In this document: in pieces, positions 8,581-17,119 of the stretch | How the letters are laid out: each line of letters begins with the position of its first letter | Position numbering within the stretch: position 1 is the stretch's first letter | NCBI GenBank assembly: GCA_027484825.1 | Contig: JAIXSE010000028.1 | Span: forward strand, 1 to 64,000 | Source: Rubrivivax sp. | Lineage (GTDB): Bacteria; Pseudomonadota; Gammaproteobacteria; Burkholderiales; Burkholderiaceae_C | Direction of reading: 5' to 3' | Length of the DNA stretch: 64,000 nt | Made by a program: the position numbers and the translations under genes | Notes under the pieces: model-generated | The model's input: the letters and a program-made list of their open reading frames with translations, nothing else | What the model was told of the DNA's origin: nothing | Database searches by the model: none

Positions 8581-10600
8581 ATCATTTGCTCGAAGGCTTG
8601 ACTCCCTGCCCGAAGAGGTCCAGGGCGCCGAGGCGAGCAGCGACGCATCCGCCGGCTTTCATGCCGCATCGACTCCGTTGCCCGACGGCTTCTGGCCTGA
8701 CATCGCCGTCCTTTCCCAGCGATTGAAGTCTGCGGCGGACCGTGGATCAAAGATCGAGCTCCCGCCGGACGATGTGGCCCGTCTGACACTAGCGCTTTCG
8801 CACGCGGACGAGTTGCGCCTGCCTCCCGACGTTCACCCCTTGCTGAGGGCGTGGCTTCAGCGGCTGCCATTCGTGCCATTTGATGCAGCACGCCAAGGTA
8901 GTAGCACCCAGAGCACCCAGCCGAACATGGTGGTGCAGAGCCAACGTCTGGTCGGCTTGTCGAAGCTGCTGATGGATGTGCTGGTCACCCACAGTCGTCC
9001 CCTGCGCGGTGAGTGGGCGCCGCTGGCGCCGGCGGACGAGCAACATCTGCGCAATCTGGGCCTGTGGATGCAGGACACCCATAACGCGGGGCGTGTCGAA
9101 CGGTCCCACGTTGGCCGACAGCTGCTGTTTCAAGCCGCCGAACTGATCACTCAGTGCCACTTCGGCAACGACCAACGCCCACCCGTCCTGCCCGACTTCG
9201 AGCTGCTGCATGAGTTGACGGCGCCTCGCACTCAGGTGCATGTGACCTTGCCGGGGCCCTTGGACGACGCGGTGGAGCTGGAGTCCGCGTTCACAGCGCT
9301 GCCCTTGTGGACCTGGCGGGTGGCGGGCTTCAATACCCTTGAGTGGCTGGTCAATCTGCGTCCGCCCCACCTGCACACCCTGGACCTTGAGACTTTCAGC
9401 GGTCCGATGGACGCCGAGGTCCATGAACTGATCCGCCGGGCCTGCACAGAGATTCCCAACCTGGCGTCCCTGAGAATGGCGACTGCTCTTCCGGACACCG
9501 TCCTGGGAGAGGAATGGTACGCCTCGCCCCATCAAGGGGGAGTCACCTACGACCGCGCCACGGTGCCTGATGGCCTCGGACTTCTGGATGCCGCTGTGAG
9601 AAGCTGGGAGGGACAGGTCCTGAGTACGCGCATGGCCATCAGGGCCAAGGCCAGCCATCCGGATGCGGCCTGTCTCCTGGCCCTCGCCGACGACTTGGGG
9701 TTCAAGAAAAGCAGGACTCTGGGGCATCAAGTGCTGACCATGCTGCGGCGTGCCGCTGCCAACGACCAGGACATGCACGATTATGCAGAGGCGGTGCGAG
9801 CAGAGAGACTGAAAGGTACCCTATTGGTGGAGTTGATGGCGACTGTCCATCGGAAGATGACGGAGAAGTCCTCCACGGCGGCCGTGCTGACCCGAGCGGA
9901 CCGTCCCACGGCCCAGCCGCCCGCCCGACCCATGGCTCAGACTGGCGCCGCACGGCCTTCGGTTCAACCGCCCGCCATTCAGCCTGTCATTCAGCCCGCC
10001 ATTCACCCCATCACGGCCCGCTCCTCAACTCAGACCCCTGCGGTCCGGCCCCGCGATGTACGGTTGACGGTTCCCCGAACCCCGACGTCGAGCACTGCCA
10101 CCGTCTTCGCCGGAGCGCCAAGCTGGCTGAAGATCCACAGCGATTCGTCCGACAGCGCAAGCGACAGCGATAGCGACAGTCACATCACACTGCTGGGCAG
10201 CGACGCCAGCTTTCTGAGCACGCGCTCCGCCAACAGCAACGCCTCGTTTGACAGCAGGCTCTCAGGCCACACCGGCGCTTCGGCCCACAGCGGCGCTTCG
10301 GCCACCAGCAAAGGCTCGGTTCACAGCGAGGCCTCCGACCTTAGCAAGGCCTTCGTCAACAGCAAGGCCTCCGCCAACAGCAAGGTCTCGTCCACCACTG
10401 AGAAGGCGAGCGTCGTGCAGGTAGCGTTGCCTGCACGCGCAGAGGCCAGGCCGTCCCTGACCCGCCAGGGGGAGACGACGCTGAAGCCGCCTGTGATGCC
10501 CAAACCCGTCAAGGCGCCTCAGCCCACACCGCTCCCGGAAGATTTCAAACGGAGTCAGCACGGGCCCGTCGGCGAGTGGGAGCGAGTCACTAGGCTTTAA
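8570..10600 (+). CDS. Paralogue B of the unknown family, long Ser/Asp and Ser/Ala tail
   Basis: Unknown protein of 676 residues, clearly homologous to paralogues A and C over about residues 35-425. Shared blocks include ELRLPPD, LLMDVLVTHSRPLRGEW, HVTLPGPL, LHTLDL, VPDGLGLLDAAV, IRAKASHPDAACLL and MHDYAEAVR. Four LxxLxL-type units (near HVTL, LWTWRV, LHTLDL, LASLRM) suggest a short LRR-like solenoid followed by a helical region. The C-terminal 230 residues look disordered: Pro/Gln/Ile repeats, an acidic SDSSDSASDSDSDS run, then repeated Ser-Ala-Ser units (HSGAS, NSKAS). The extreme C-terminus WERVTRL resembles WDFTTKL of paralogue C. It begins 67 bases after paralogue A. Function unknown; no enzymatic motif seen. 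Confidence 0.78.
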   Translation: MYVSSFARRLDSLPEEVQGAEASSDASAGFHAASTPLPDGFWPDIAVLSQRLKSAADRGSKIELPPDDVARLTLALSHADELRLPPDVHPLLRAWLQRLPFVPFDAARQGSSTQSTQPNMVVQSQRLVGLSKLLMDVLVTHSRPLRGEWAPLAPADEQHLRNLGLWMQDTHNAGRVERSHVGRQLLFQAAELITQCHFGNDQRPPVLPDFELLHELTAPRTQVHVTLPGPLDDAVELESAFTALPLWTWRVAGFNTLEWLVNLRPPHLHTLDLETFSGPMDAEVHELIRRACTEIPNLASLRMATALPDTVLGEEWYASPHQGGVTYDRATVPDGLGLLDAAVRSWEGQVLSTRMAIRAKASHPDAACLLALADDLGFKKSRTLGHQVLTMLRRAAANDQDMHDYAEAVRAERLKGTLLVELMATVHRKMTEKSSTAAVLTRADRPTAQPPARPMAQTGAARPSVQPPAIQPVIQPAIHPITARSSTQTPAVRPRDVRLTVPRTPTSSTATVFAGAPSWLKIHSDSSDSASDSDSDSHITLLGSDASFLSTRSANSNASFDSRLSGHTGASAHSGASATSKGSVHSEASDLSKAFVNSKASANSKVSSTTEKASVVQVALPARAEARPSLTRQGETTLKPPVMPKPVKAPQPTPLPEDFKRSQHGPVGEWERVTRL

Positions 10601-10674
10601 GCGGCGTGTGATCGATTCAGCGACCGGGCGGACGCATTCGCCCGGTTGTGGTCGCTCATTGAGGAGCGGCGCTG

Positions 10675-11859
10675 TCAGTCCTGGGAAGGTTCAGACTTCT
10701 GGCCAGGCTTCTTGCCAGCCAGCTTGCGTGGATGCGTTTCGGCCTCATCGCTCTCATTGGGCACATCGCTCTCATCGGCCTCACGGATGGTGCCGTCCAC
10801 GTCGTCCGCATCGAGGGCCTCGTTGTCCTCATTGTCGTTGTCGTCATCACCGTCTTCGTCGACGGCCTCCCAATCCTCTTCCGTCTCTTCGGCCTCGTCA
10901 GCCTCCTGGGCCAGCCGCTGTCGCTCCGCATCCCGCGTGCCGCGCTGCGCCAACGCCTTCTGCGCTTCCCGCTCCAGTCGTTTGGCTTCCACCTCTGCCT
11001 GCGCCTGTGCCGTCCAGGCCGCGAACTCGTCGGGGGTCTCCAGCGTGATTCGGCCCAACTGACCTTGCCGCAGGTCATACAGCAGCACTTCGGCCGCCTT
11101 CTGCATGTTGATGCGCCCGCCGCCCAGCACCGCTCCGCGGCGCTTGCCGATGGCTTCGAGCAATTCGGTCTCGCTCAATGCGTCGTTGGCGGTGATCTGA
11201 TAGCGCGCCTGCAGCGACTGCGGATAGTGCCGACGCAGATAGGCCAGCAGGTCCAGCGCGACGATTTCTTCCTCAAACGCATTGCGCCCCACCGCGCCGC
11301 TGGCGGCCAGGTTGATGCCGGCCTGCGGCACCTCGATCTTGGGCCACAGCATGCCGGGCGTGTCGAACAGGTAGACGTCCTTCTCCAGGACGATCTTCTG
11401 CTCGGTCTTGGTGATGCCCGGCTCATCGCCGGTCTTGGCCATGCGTTTGCCGACCAGCGTGTTGATGAGGGTGGACTTGCCGACGTTGGGGATGCCGCAC
11501 ACCAGCACCCGCAGCGGCTTGTTCATTCCGCCGCGGTTCGGGGCCGCAGCCCGGCACTCCTGCGCCAGGGCTCGGGCCAGGCCCGGCATGCCCTGGTGGA
11601 TGGCAATGGCGCGGGTGTCCGGCTGGGCGCGGTAGTGCGCCAGCCAGGCTTCGGTGCGGGCGGGGTCCGCCAGGTCCTGCTTGTTGAGCAGCTTCAGCGC
11701 CGCACGTCCGGCGGTGAGCTGTGCCAGCAGCGGATTGGCGCTGCTGGCGGGCACGCGTGCGTCCAGCAGCTCAATCACCACGTCGATCCCGCTTTTCATG
11801 CGCTCACGGATTGCGCCCCGGGTCTTGTGCATGTGCCCGGGAAACCATTGGATAGCCAT
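10675..11859 (-). CDS. rbgA: Ribosome biogenesis GTPase YlqF/RbgA
   Basis: Circularly permuted GTPase that assists late assembly of the large ribosomal subunit. The GTP motifs occur in permuted order: NKQD (G4, residues 59-62) precedes GIPNVGKST (G1, 122-130) and DTPG (G3, 166-169), diagnostic for the YlqF/YawG class. The N-terminal MAIQWFPGHMHKT is typical of RbgA. At 394 residues it is longer than Bacillus RbgA (282); the extra C-terminus (about 310-394) is a very acidic Glu/Asp/Asn-rich tail ending in a basic stretch. It lies on the opposite strand between paralogues B and C, so it splits that family, and it converges on paralogue B. Confidence 0.95.
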   Translation of the reverse strand: MAIQWFPGHMHKTRGAIRERMKSGIDVVIELLDARVPASSANPLLAQLTAGRAALKLLNKQDLADPARTEAWLAHYRAQPDTRAIAIHQGMPGLARALAQECRAAAPNRGGMNKPLRVLVCGIPNVGKSTLINTLVGKRMAKTGDEPGITKTEQKIVLEKDVYLFDTPGMLWPKIEVPQAGINLAASGAVGRNAFEEEIVALDLLAYLRRHYPQSLQARYQITANDALSETELLEAIGKRRGAVLGGGRINMQKAAEVLLYDLRQGQLGRITLETPDEFAAWTAQAQAEVEAKRLEREAQKALAQRGTRDAERQRLAQEADEAEETEEDWEAVDEDGDDDNDNEDNEALDADDVDGTIREADESDVPNESDEAETHPRKLAGKKPGQKSEPSQD

Positions 11860-11983
11860 GGCGCGATTGTCCGCGATCGCGACGCCCCTCCGCCAGGTTC
11901 AAGGGGGTGAGGCCGGAAGCGGTCTTGCCCAGACCCCGCAGCCCACAGCGCGCTTTGCGTTGAACAGCTGTTGCAACTCTCCC

Positions 11984-12037
11984 CCACTGAGCGGTTGATC
12001 ATCACTTCGCGTTCATCGAATTTGTCATGCAAGTCTC
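11984..12037 (+). promoter_or_regulatory. Leader conserved between paralogues B and C (copy C)
   Basis: Second copy of the leader described at 8527-8580. It spans the 43 bases before the ATG at 12027 and the first 11 coding bases. TCACTTCGCGTTCATCGAA is the best conserved part. No Shine-Dalgarno sequence is visible. Confidence 0.65.
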
Positions 12038-13370
12038 CTTCCTCCCGTCTAGGCTGAGTGCACAGACCGGTGCCACTCAGGACGCACCCGCGGCCTCGCC
12101 CGCATCCCAGCCTGGCGCGCCGGCCCCGTTGCCCGATGACCACTGGTCTCAATTCGGCGACCTCACTCAGAGCTTTCAGCGAATGGTGACGAATTGCCAA
12201 TTCGGTTTGCTGACGCATACAAATGCGCTCTGTCTGCTCAAAACTGTTCAGCATGTGGAGGAGCTGCGTTTGCCTCCCGATCGGCTTGAGCTGCTCCGAG
12301 CCTGGCGCGCGAACCTGGGCAACGGACAGGCAAGTATTTGCAGCGACCCCACAGCCATGATGGTCATGAGCAAGGAAGATGTGTGCGGCTTGTCCAACCT
12401 GCTGAAGGACATTCAGATCACCCACAGTCAGCGGCTGCACGGGAAGTGGGCCCCATTGGACCCGAGGGATGAGCACAGCACGCGCAAGCTGGGGGAATGG
12501 ATGCGCGCAGCGCCCCGGGCGGAGTCGCTTCAACGCTGCGACACCGCTCGAAAGTTGCTGAGTCAGCGCGCCGGACTGACGTCTGAGTGCAGCTTCGGCA
12601 CTGATCATCAATCTCCGACTCTGCCTGATGCGCCCCTGCTGCGTTCGTTGATGCGTGGCACCACGCGGGCCCATGTGACCTTGCCCGGTACATTGGAGCA
12701 GGCGCGGGCGCTGGAGTCGTCACTGAGTGCGCTGCCGTTGCGGACCTGGCGTGTTGGGCACCTCGACACCCTCCATTGGTTGCTCAATGCGGGGCCGGCC
12801 AATCTCCACACCCTGGACCTCCAACTGCTGCAAGGTCCGATGACCTCCGAGACCCACGCGCTGATCCGCAAGGCCTCTGAATCGGCGCCCAACCTGGCCT
12901 CGATCCTGTCATCGGTCGGTCTTCAGTCTGTCGGCCTGGGTGGTGGCTGGACCTCCACACCCCTGGAATTCGGGACCTGCGCCTACAACCGCACAGACCG
13001 GCCAGATGGCCTGAAATTGCTGGACGCAGCCGTGCAAAGTTGTGAGGGTGAGACCATGAGCACCCACATGCCGATCCGCCACAAAGCCAGTTATCCGGAT
13101 GCGGCGTGCCTCTTGGTCCTCGCGAAAGAACTGGGTGGGAGCAAGCGACCGGACGTGGACCTGCAACTACGCACCATGTTGAGCCGCGCCGCCGCCAGCG
13201 ACCAGGCCATGCACGACTATGCCGAGGCCGTGCGGAGTGAGCAAAAGAAGGGCACGCCGCCGGTGGCGTTGATGGCGGCGGTTCACCAGCAGATGACATC
13301 GGCACTCTCCACCGCCGCGGCACTCGCGCGCGCTGAGCCGCGGCAATGGGACTTCACCACCAAGCTGTAA
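12027..13370 (+). CDS. Paralogue C of the unknown family, core-only form
   Basis: Unknown protein of 447 residues consisting almost entirely of the core shared with paralogues A and B. Shared blocks include EELRLPPD, ITHSQRLHGKWAPLDPRDE, AHVTLPGTL, ALPLRTWRV, LHTLDLQ, RTDRPDGLKLLDAAV, KASYPDAACLLVLA and MHDYAEAVR. It lacks the disordered tail of the other two and ends with WDFTTKL, like the WERVTRL end of paralogue B. It therefore defines the minimal family unit. It starts on the far side of rbgA (167 bases from the rbgA start) and converges with the copper cluster. No signal peptide, membrane segment or catalytic motif is visible. Confidence 0.8.
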   Translation: MQVSFLPSRLSAQTGATQDAPAASPASQPGAPAPLPDDHWSQFGDLTQSFQRMVTNCQFGLLTHTNALCLLKTVQHVEELRLPPDRLELLRAWRANLGNGQASICSDPTAMMVMSKEDVCGLSNLLKDIQITHSQRLHGKWAPLDPRDEHSTRKLGEWMRAAPRAESLQRCDTARKLLSQRAGLTSECSFGTDHQSPTLPDAPLLRSLMRGTTRAHVTLPGTLEQARALESSLSALPLRTWRVGHLDTLHWLLNAGPANLHTLDLQLLQGPMTSETHALIRKASESAPNLASILSSVGLQSVGLGGGWTSTPLEFGTCAYNRTDRPDGLKLLDAAVQSCEGETMSTHMPIRHKASYPDAACLLVLAKELGGSKRPDVDLQLRTMLSRAAASDQAMHDYAEAVRSEQKKGTPPVALMAAVHQQMTSALSTAAALARAEPRQWDFTTKL

Positions 13371-13393
13371 GGGCGGGGGCCGCCCTGTCAGGC

Positions 13394-13939
13394 TCAATGG
13401 TGGTGGTGCATCCCGGCGGCGGTCGTGGCGTCTGAAGCCGCGTTTGACGCTGGCTCACCGGCTGCCTTCGCATCCGACGCCTTGCCGTCCATCGGCTGCA
13501 CCATGGGCCGCCGCAGCGCAGTGATCGTCAACTGGCCCTGCGGGGCCTCGGCCTGGAACTCCAGCCGGTCACCGGCCTTCATTGACTTGAGCTGCTCCGC
13601 GCTCAGCAAGCCCGGTTTGAGGCGGAAGACCATGGTCATCGCGCCCATGTCGAGATGCGGGATGTCGCCGTGGCGGATCGTCAGGCGGCCCTGCGCGACA
13701 TCCACACGGCGCACTTCGCCAGCGACCCAGGTCTGTGGTGTGGCCGTGGTGGAGTCCGATCCGGCTGTCTGCGCGGCCGGTGCAGGCGCAGGTGCGTGCG
13801 TGGTGGCTGGTGAGGCGGCCTGCGCCCACGCGCCGGACACCGGAGCCAGCACGGCCAGGCTGGCCGACAGCAGCAGGGCGGCAGCGCCGCGCGGAAGGCT
13901 GTGAGAGGGGATGCCGTTGGAGCAGAAGGTGGCTGTCAT
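13394..13939 (-). CDS. Periplasmic CusF-like copper-binding protein
   Basis: Predicted periplasmic metallochaperone of 181 residues. A signal peptide is visible (hydrophobic AALLLSASLAVLAPVSG, cleavage likely after AWA). After an Ala/Pro/Thr-rich linker comes a CusF-type OB-fold domain (about 75-140) with HLDMGAMTMVFRLK. In E. coli CusF the Cu(I) site uses a His, two Met of MTM and a Trp; here the Trp position is Met, giving a Met-rich site, a variant I have seen in other CusF-like proteins. The C-terminus ends GMHHHH. The longer frame to 14293 overlaps the oxidase gene, so I chose the ATG at 13939. It is the last gene of the minus-strand copper cluster. Confidence 0.87.
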   Translation of the reverse strand: MTATFCSNGIPSHSLPRGAAALLLSASLAVLAPVSGAWAQAASPATTHAPAPAPAAQTAGSDSTTATPQTWVAGEVRRVDVAQGRLTIRHGDIPHLDMGAMTMVFRLKPGLLSAEQLKSMKAGDRLEFQAEAPQGQLTITALRRPMVQPMDGKASDAKAAGEPASNAASDATTAAGMHHHH

Positions 13940-14051
13940 AAGGGAGTTCCTGAACAGAAGGGATGGGGACAAGGTGGAAAGCTGAGATGGGTGAAACGGG
14001 TGAGACCGCCGAGCCCGACGAGACCCGCCGATGGGGTTCGAGCGTCGGGCT

Positions 14052-15536
14052 TCAGTGGCCATGATGGCCATGCCCGCCGGGTTTGCGCACTTGCAGCGGT
14101 GGATTGCGCGGCGCCGACGCGGGCGATGCCGGCGATCCCTGCTGCGACAGCGGGCCGTTGCCTGCCGAGCCCGCCTGCCCACCGCCTGCTGAGCCCGCCG
14201 AGCCCGCCGAGCCCGTCCGCATGCGGCCCGCCGACGCCGCCGGCGGCGCTTCCTCCACCGACACCCGGCGCGCCACCGTCCCGGCCGGCGCACGGAACCA
14301 GCCCGGATCGCTGTAATCGCCGGGCTTCTGGTCCGGCCGCACCTTCAGCACGCTGAACATGCCGCCCATCTCCAGCGGACCGTGCGGACCGGTGCCGGTC
14401 ATCATCGGCGCGGTGTTCTCCGGCAGCGGCATGGCCATCGCGCCCATGTCCGCCATGCCTTTGTCACCCATGGTCATGTAGTCCGGAATGATGCGGTTGA
14501 TGCGGGCGGCCAGTCCGCTGTGGTCCACCCCGATCAGCGTGTCGACGTTGTGGCCCATGGCATTCATCGTGTGGTGGCTCTTGTGGCAGTGAATGGCCCA
14601 GTCGCCGGGTTCATCGGCGATGAACTCGATCTGACGCATCTGTCCCACCGCCACATCGGTGGTCACCTCCGGCCAGCGCGCCGACGGTGGCACCGGCCCG
14701 CCGTCGGTGCCGGTCACCTGGAATTCGTGGCCGTGGATGTGGATGGGGTGGTTGGTCATCGTCAGGTTGCCCACCCGGATGCGCACCCGGTCTCCCTGCC
14801 GGACATTGAGCGAGTCGATGCCGGGGAAGGCGCGGCTGTTCCAGGTCCAGAGGTTGAAGTCGGTCATCGTCATGATGCGCGGCGTGTAGCTGCCGGGCTC
14901 GATGTCGTAGCTCGCCAGCAGAAAGCAGAAATCACGCTGCACCGCGGCGATGTGGGGATGCCGGCCTTTGGGATGGGTGATCCACAGGCCCATCATGCCC
15001 ATGGCCATCTGCGTCATTTCGTCGGCATGCGGGTGATACATGAAGGTGCCGGGGCGGCGGGCCTCGAACTCGTACACAAAGGTCTCGCCCGGCTTGATGG
15101 CGGGTTGCGTCAGCCCGGACACGCCGTCCATGCCGTTGGGCAGTCGCTGGCCATGCCAGTGGACGCTGGTGTGCTCGGGCAGGCGGTTGGTGACGTAGAT
15201 GCGGACGCGGTCGCCTTCCACCACTTCAATCGTGGGGCCGGGCGACTGGCCGTTGTAGCCCCACAGTCGAGCCGTGCAGTCGGGTGCGATTTCGCGCTCC
15301 ACCGGCTCGGCCACCAGGTGGAATTCCTTGACCCCGTTGCGGGTGCGCCAGGGCAGGGTCCAGCCATTGAGGGTGACCACAGGTTGGTAGGGGCGGCCGT
15401 CCGGCGGCAGCAAGGGGGCGGCGGTGTCGGCGGTCGTGCGGATGACCGGCTCGGGCAGGGCCGCCAGCGCGGCGCGTGCCACACCGGTGGCGCTCACGGC
15501 GGCCATGCCGGCAAAAAGATGTCGTCTTGAGATCAT
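14052..15536 (-). CDS. Tat-exported multicopper oxidase
   Basis: Multicopper oxidase of 494 residues, probably oxidising Cu(I) or organic substrates in the periplasm as part of copper tolerance. It begins with a twin-arginine signal (ISRRHLFAG). All four copper-ligand motifs are present: HWHG (126-129), HPH (168-170), HPIHIHGH (263-270) and HCHKSHH (316-322). Met-rich MGDKGMADMGAMAM follows. The C-terminal 80 residues are unusual: a Gly-Ser-Ala repeat, then a His-rich end GGHGHHGH that may bind copper. The start at 15536 has an AAGGA ribosome-binding site; the ATG/TTG positions upstream would precede the Tat signal. It lies between the TolC-type gene and the CusF-like gene on the same strand. 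Confidence 0.93.
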   Translation of the reverse strand: MISRRHLFAGMAAVSATGVARAALAALPEPVIRTTADTAAPLLPPDGRPYQPVVTLNGWTLPWRTRNGVKEFHLVAEPVEREIAPDCTARLWGYNGQSPGPTIEVVEGDRVRIYVTNRLPEHTSVHWHGQRLPNGMDGVSGLTQPAIKPGETFVYEFEARRPGTFMYHPHADEMTQMAMGMMGLWITHPKGRHPHIAAVQRDFCFLLASYDIEPGSYTPRIMTMTDFNLWTWNSRAFPGIDSLNVRQGDRVRIRVGNLTMTNHPIHIHGHEFQVTGTDGGPVPPSARWPEVTTDVAVGQMRQIEFIADEPGDWAIHCHKSHHTMNAMGHNVDTLIGVDHSGLAARINRIIPDYMTMGDKGMADMGAMAMPLPENTAPMMTGTGPHGPLEMGGMFSVLKVRPDQKPGDYSDPGWFRAPAGTVARRVSVEEAPPAASAGRMRTGSAGSAGSAGGGQAGSAGNGPLSQQGSPASPASAPRNPPLQVRKPGGHGHHGH

Positions 15537-15586
15537 GAAGGTTCCTTGCAGCGGGGCGCAGCGAGGCTGCATTCCCCGCCTGAGCA

Positions 15587-17035
15587 TCAGTGGCCGGCGG
15601 CGCTGCCGCGCGGACCTGCGGGGGCGGACGATTCTGGAGCGGCGACCTGCCGGGATGAACCGCCACTGTCCAGCGGCCCCAGCAGGGACTGCGACAGATC
15701 GGTCTCCGCCAGCCAGTAGTCGCGCTCGGCCATCAGGCTCGCCGCCATTAGGCGTGCCTGCTCGCGGGCGTCCGCGAGCAGATCATTCACGCCCAGCAGC
15801 ATGCCGTTGTAGCGCAGCAGGGTCTCGTCGGAGATCTGTCGCGCCAAGGGCAGCACTTCCTGGTGGTAGCGCCGGGCGGTGCGCCAGGCCTGATCGGCGC
15901 GCAACTGGGCATCGCGCACTTCGGCCTGCGCCTCCAGCGCCACTTGCGCGGTCTGCTCCAGCGACTGCTCATAGGCCTGACGCGCGCGGGACGTGCGTGC
16001 CTGGCCCCAGTCGAACAGGTGCAGCTCTAGACTCAGGCTGGGGCCGTGCTGGGTCGGCTCGGTGTTGCTGCGATTGTTCTCATAGCCGAGTTGCAGCACG
16101 TTGACCAGGCGCGTCTGGCGGGTCAGGCCCAAAGAGGCGGCCAGTTGGCTGGATTGGCGGCGGGCAGCCTGAACGTCCAGTCGCTGGTCCAGCGCCTGCT
16201 GCTCCACGGCGGTGGCATTGCGGCGCGTTTCCGGCAGCGGCGGGAGCTGGTCCGGCAGGCGCAGGGTCGCGCCGGTGGTGGTGTCCAGCCCCAGGGCCCG
16301 CAGCAGGGCGGAGCGGTCCCGGGCGGCCTGGAGACGGGTCTGATCGACCCACAGCCGCGCGTCGGCCTGGGCCGCCTGTTCCCGTGCCAGTCGATAGGCG
16401 CTGATGTTGCCGGCCTTGTGCATGCGAAGGGCCAGTTCGGCACCGGCCTCGGCGGAGTCCAGCACCGTCTGGGCATGGCGCAACTGAGCCTGGGACGCGA
16501 CGGCCTGGATCCACGATCGACGGGCGTCGCCCGCGATGGACAGGACCTGCTGCGCGGCCTGCAACTGCTGGCGCGCCAGGGCCTGCTGGGCGGCATCCTG
16601 ACGAGCGCCGCGACCCAGCAGCGCAGTCAGGTTGAAGGCCAGACCGCGTTCGATCTCAGTCTCTTCGCCGCGCACCAGACGGCCCAGGCTGAGCACGGGA
16701 TTGGGCCAGAGCAGGGCCTGGACGCGGTCGGCGTCGGCCATGCCGAGGCCGTAGAGCGTGGCCTGCAGGCCGCGGTGATTGAGCAAGGCCAGTTGCACGG
16801 CCGCTTGCGGGTCCAGCGGCTGGGTCAGCAGCGACTGGGTGCGCTGCTGGGCGGCCTGGCGGGCTTCCTGGGTCTGTTGCCAGGGCAGGTCGGCCTGCCA
16901 CTGCTCGCGGGTCAGCGTCTGCAGCGGCGCAACCGCCTGATCCGGCTGCAGGCTGGCGCAGCCGCTGAGCGCCAGCAGCACGGCGGCGGTGAAGATCCCC
17001 TTGAGGGCAAGGGGAGGGACATGGGAGGGAGACAT
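15587..17035 (-). CDS. TolC/CusC-type outer-membrane efflux lipoprotein
   Basis: Outer-membrane channel-like protein of 482 residues from the ATG at 17035. The N-terminus has a lipoprotein signal with lipobox LSGC. Long Ala/Gln/Arg/Leu-rich segments with heptad character match the coiled-coil alpha-barrel of OEP proteins, with the repeated structure expected for TolC relatives (halves around 40-250 and 260-470). In copper systems such proteins normally pair with a periplasmic adaptor and an RND pump, but neither is adjacent here, so the partner must be encoded elsewhere or this protein has become an accessory. The gene lies 50 bases upstream of the multicopper oxidase, in the same operon. A TTG at 17053 is an alternative start. 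Confidence 0.88.
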   Translation of the reverse strand: MSPSHVPPLALKGIFTAAVLLALSGCASLQPDQAVAPLQTLTREQWQADLPWQQTQEARQAAQQRTQSLLTQPLDPQAAVQLALLNHRGLQATLYGLGMADADRVQALLWPNPVLSLGRLVRGEETEIERGLAFNLTALLGRGARQDAAQQALARQQLQAAQQVLSIAGDARRSWIQAVASQAQLRHAQTVLDSAEAGAELALRMHKAGNISAYRLAREQAAQADARLWVDQTRLQAARDRSALLRALGLDTTTGATLRLPDQLPPLPETRRNATAVEQQALDQRLDVQAARRQSSQLAASLGLTRQTRLVNVLQLGYENNRSNTEPTQHGPSLSLELHLFDWGQARTSRARQAYEQSLEQTAQVALEAQAEVRDAQLRADQAWRTARRYHQEVLPLARQISDETLLRYNGMLLGVNDLLADAREQARLMAASLMAERDYWLAETDLSQSLLGPLDSGGSSRQVAAPESSAPAGPRGSAAGH

Positions 17036-17119
17036 GGACGTCCTCGTCAGCAAGGGCGCGCCGTGGGGGCCGCACCAACACAGTCACGGTCGCCCGACGT
17101 GGGGCGGCGCGTGTCGAGT

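Noticed and set aside
8503-8598. Short frame starting at the TGATGA overlap with the end of paralogue A and covering the start of paralogue B
   Set aside because: It would overlap the paralogue B start out of frame, and the homologous leader before paralogue C does not conserve it.
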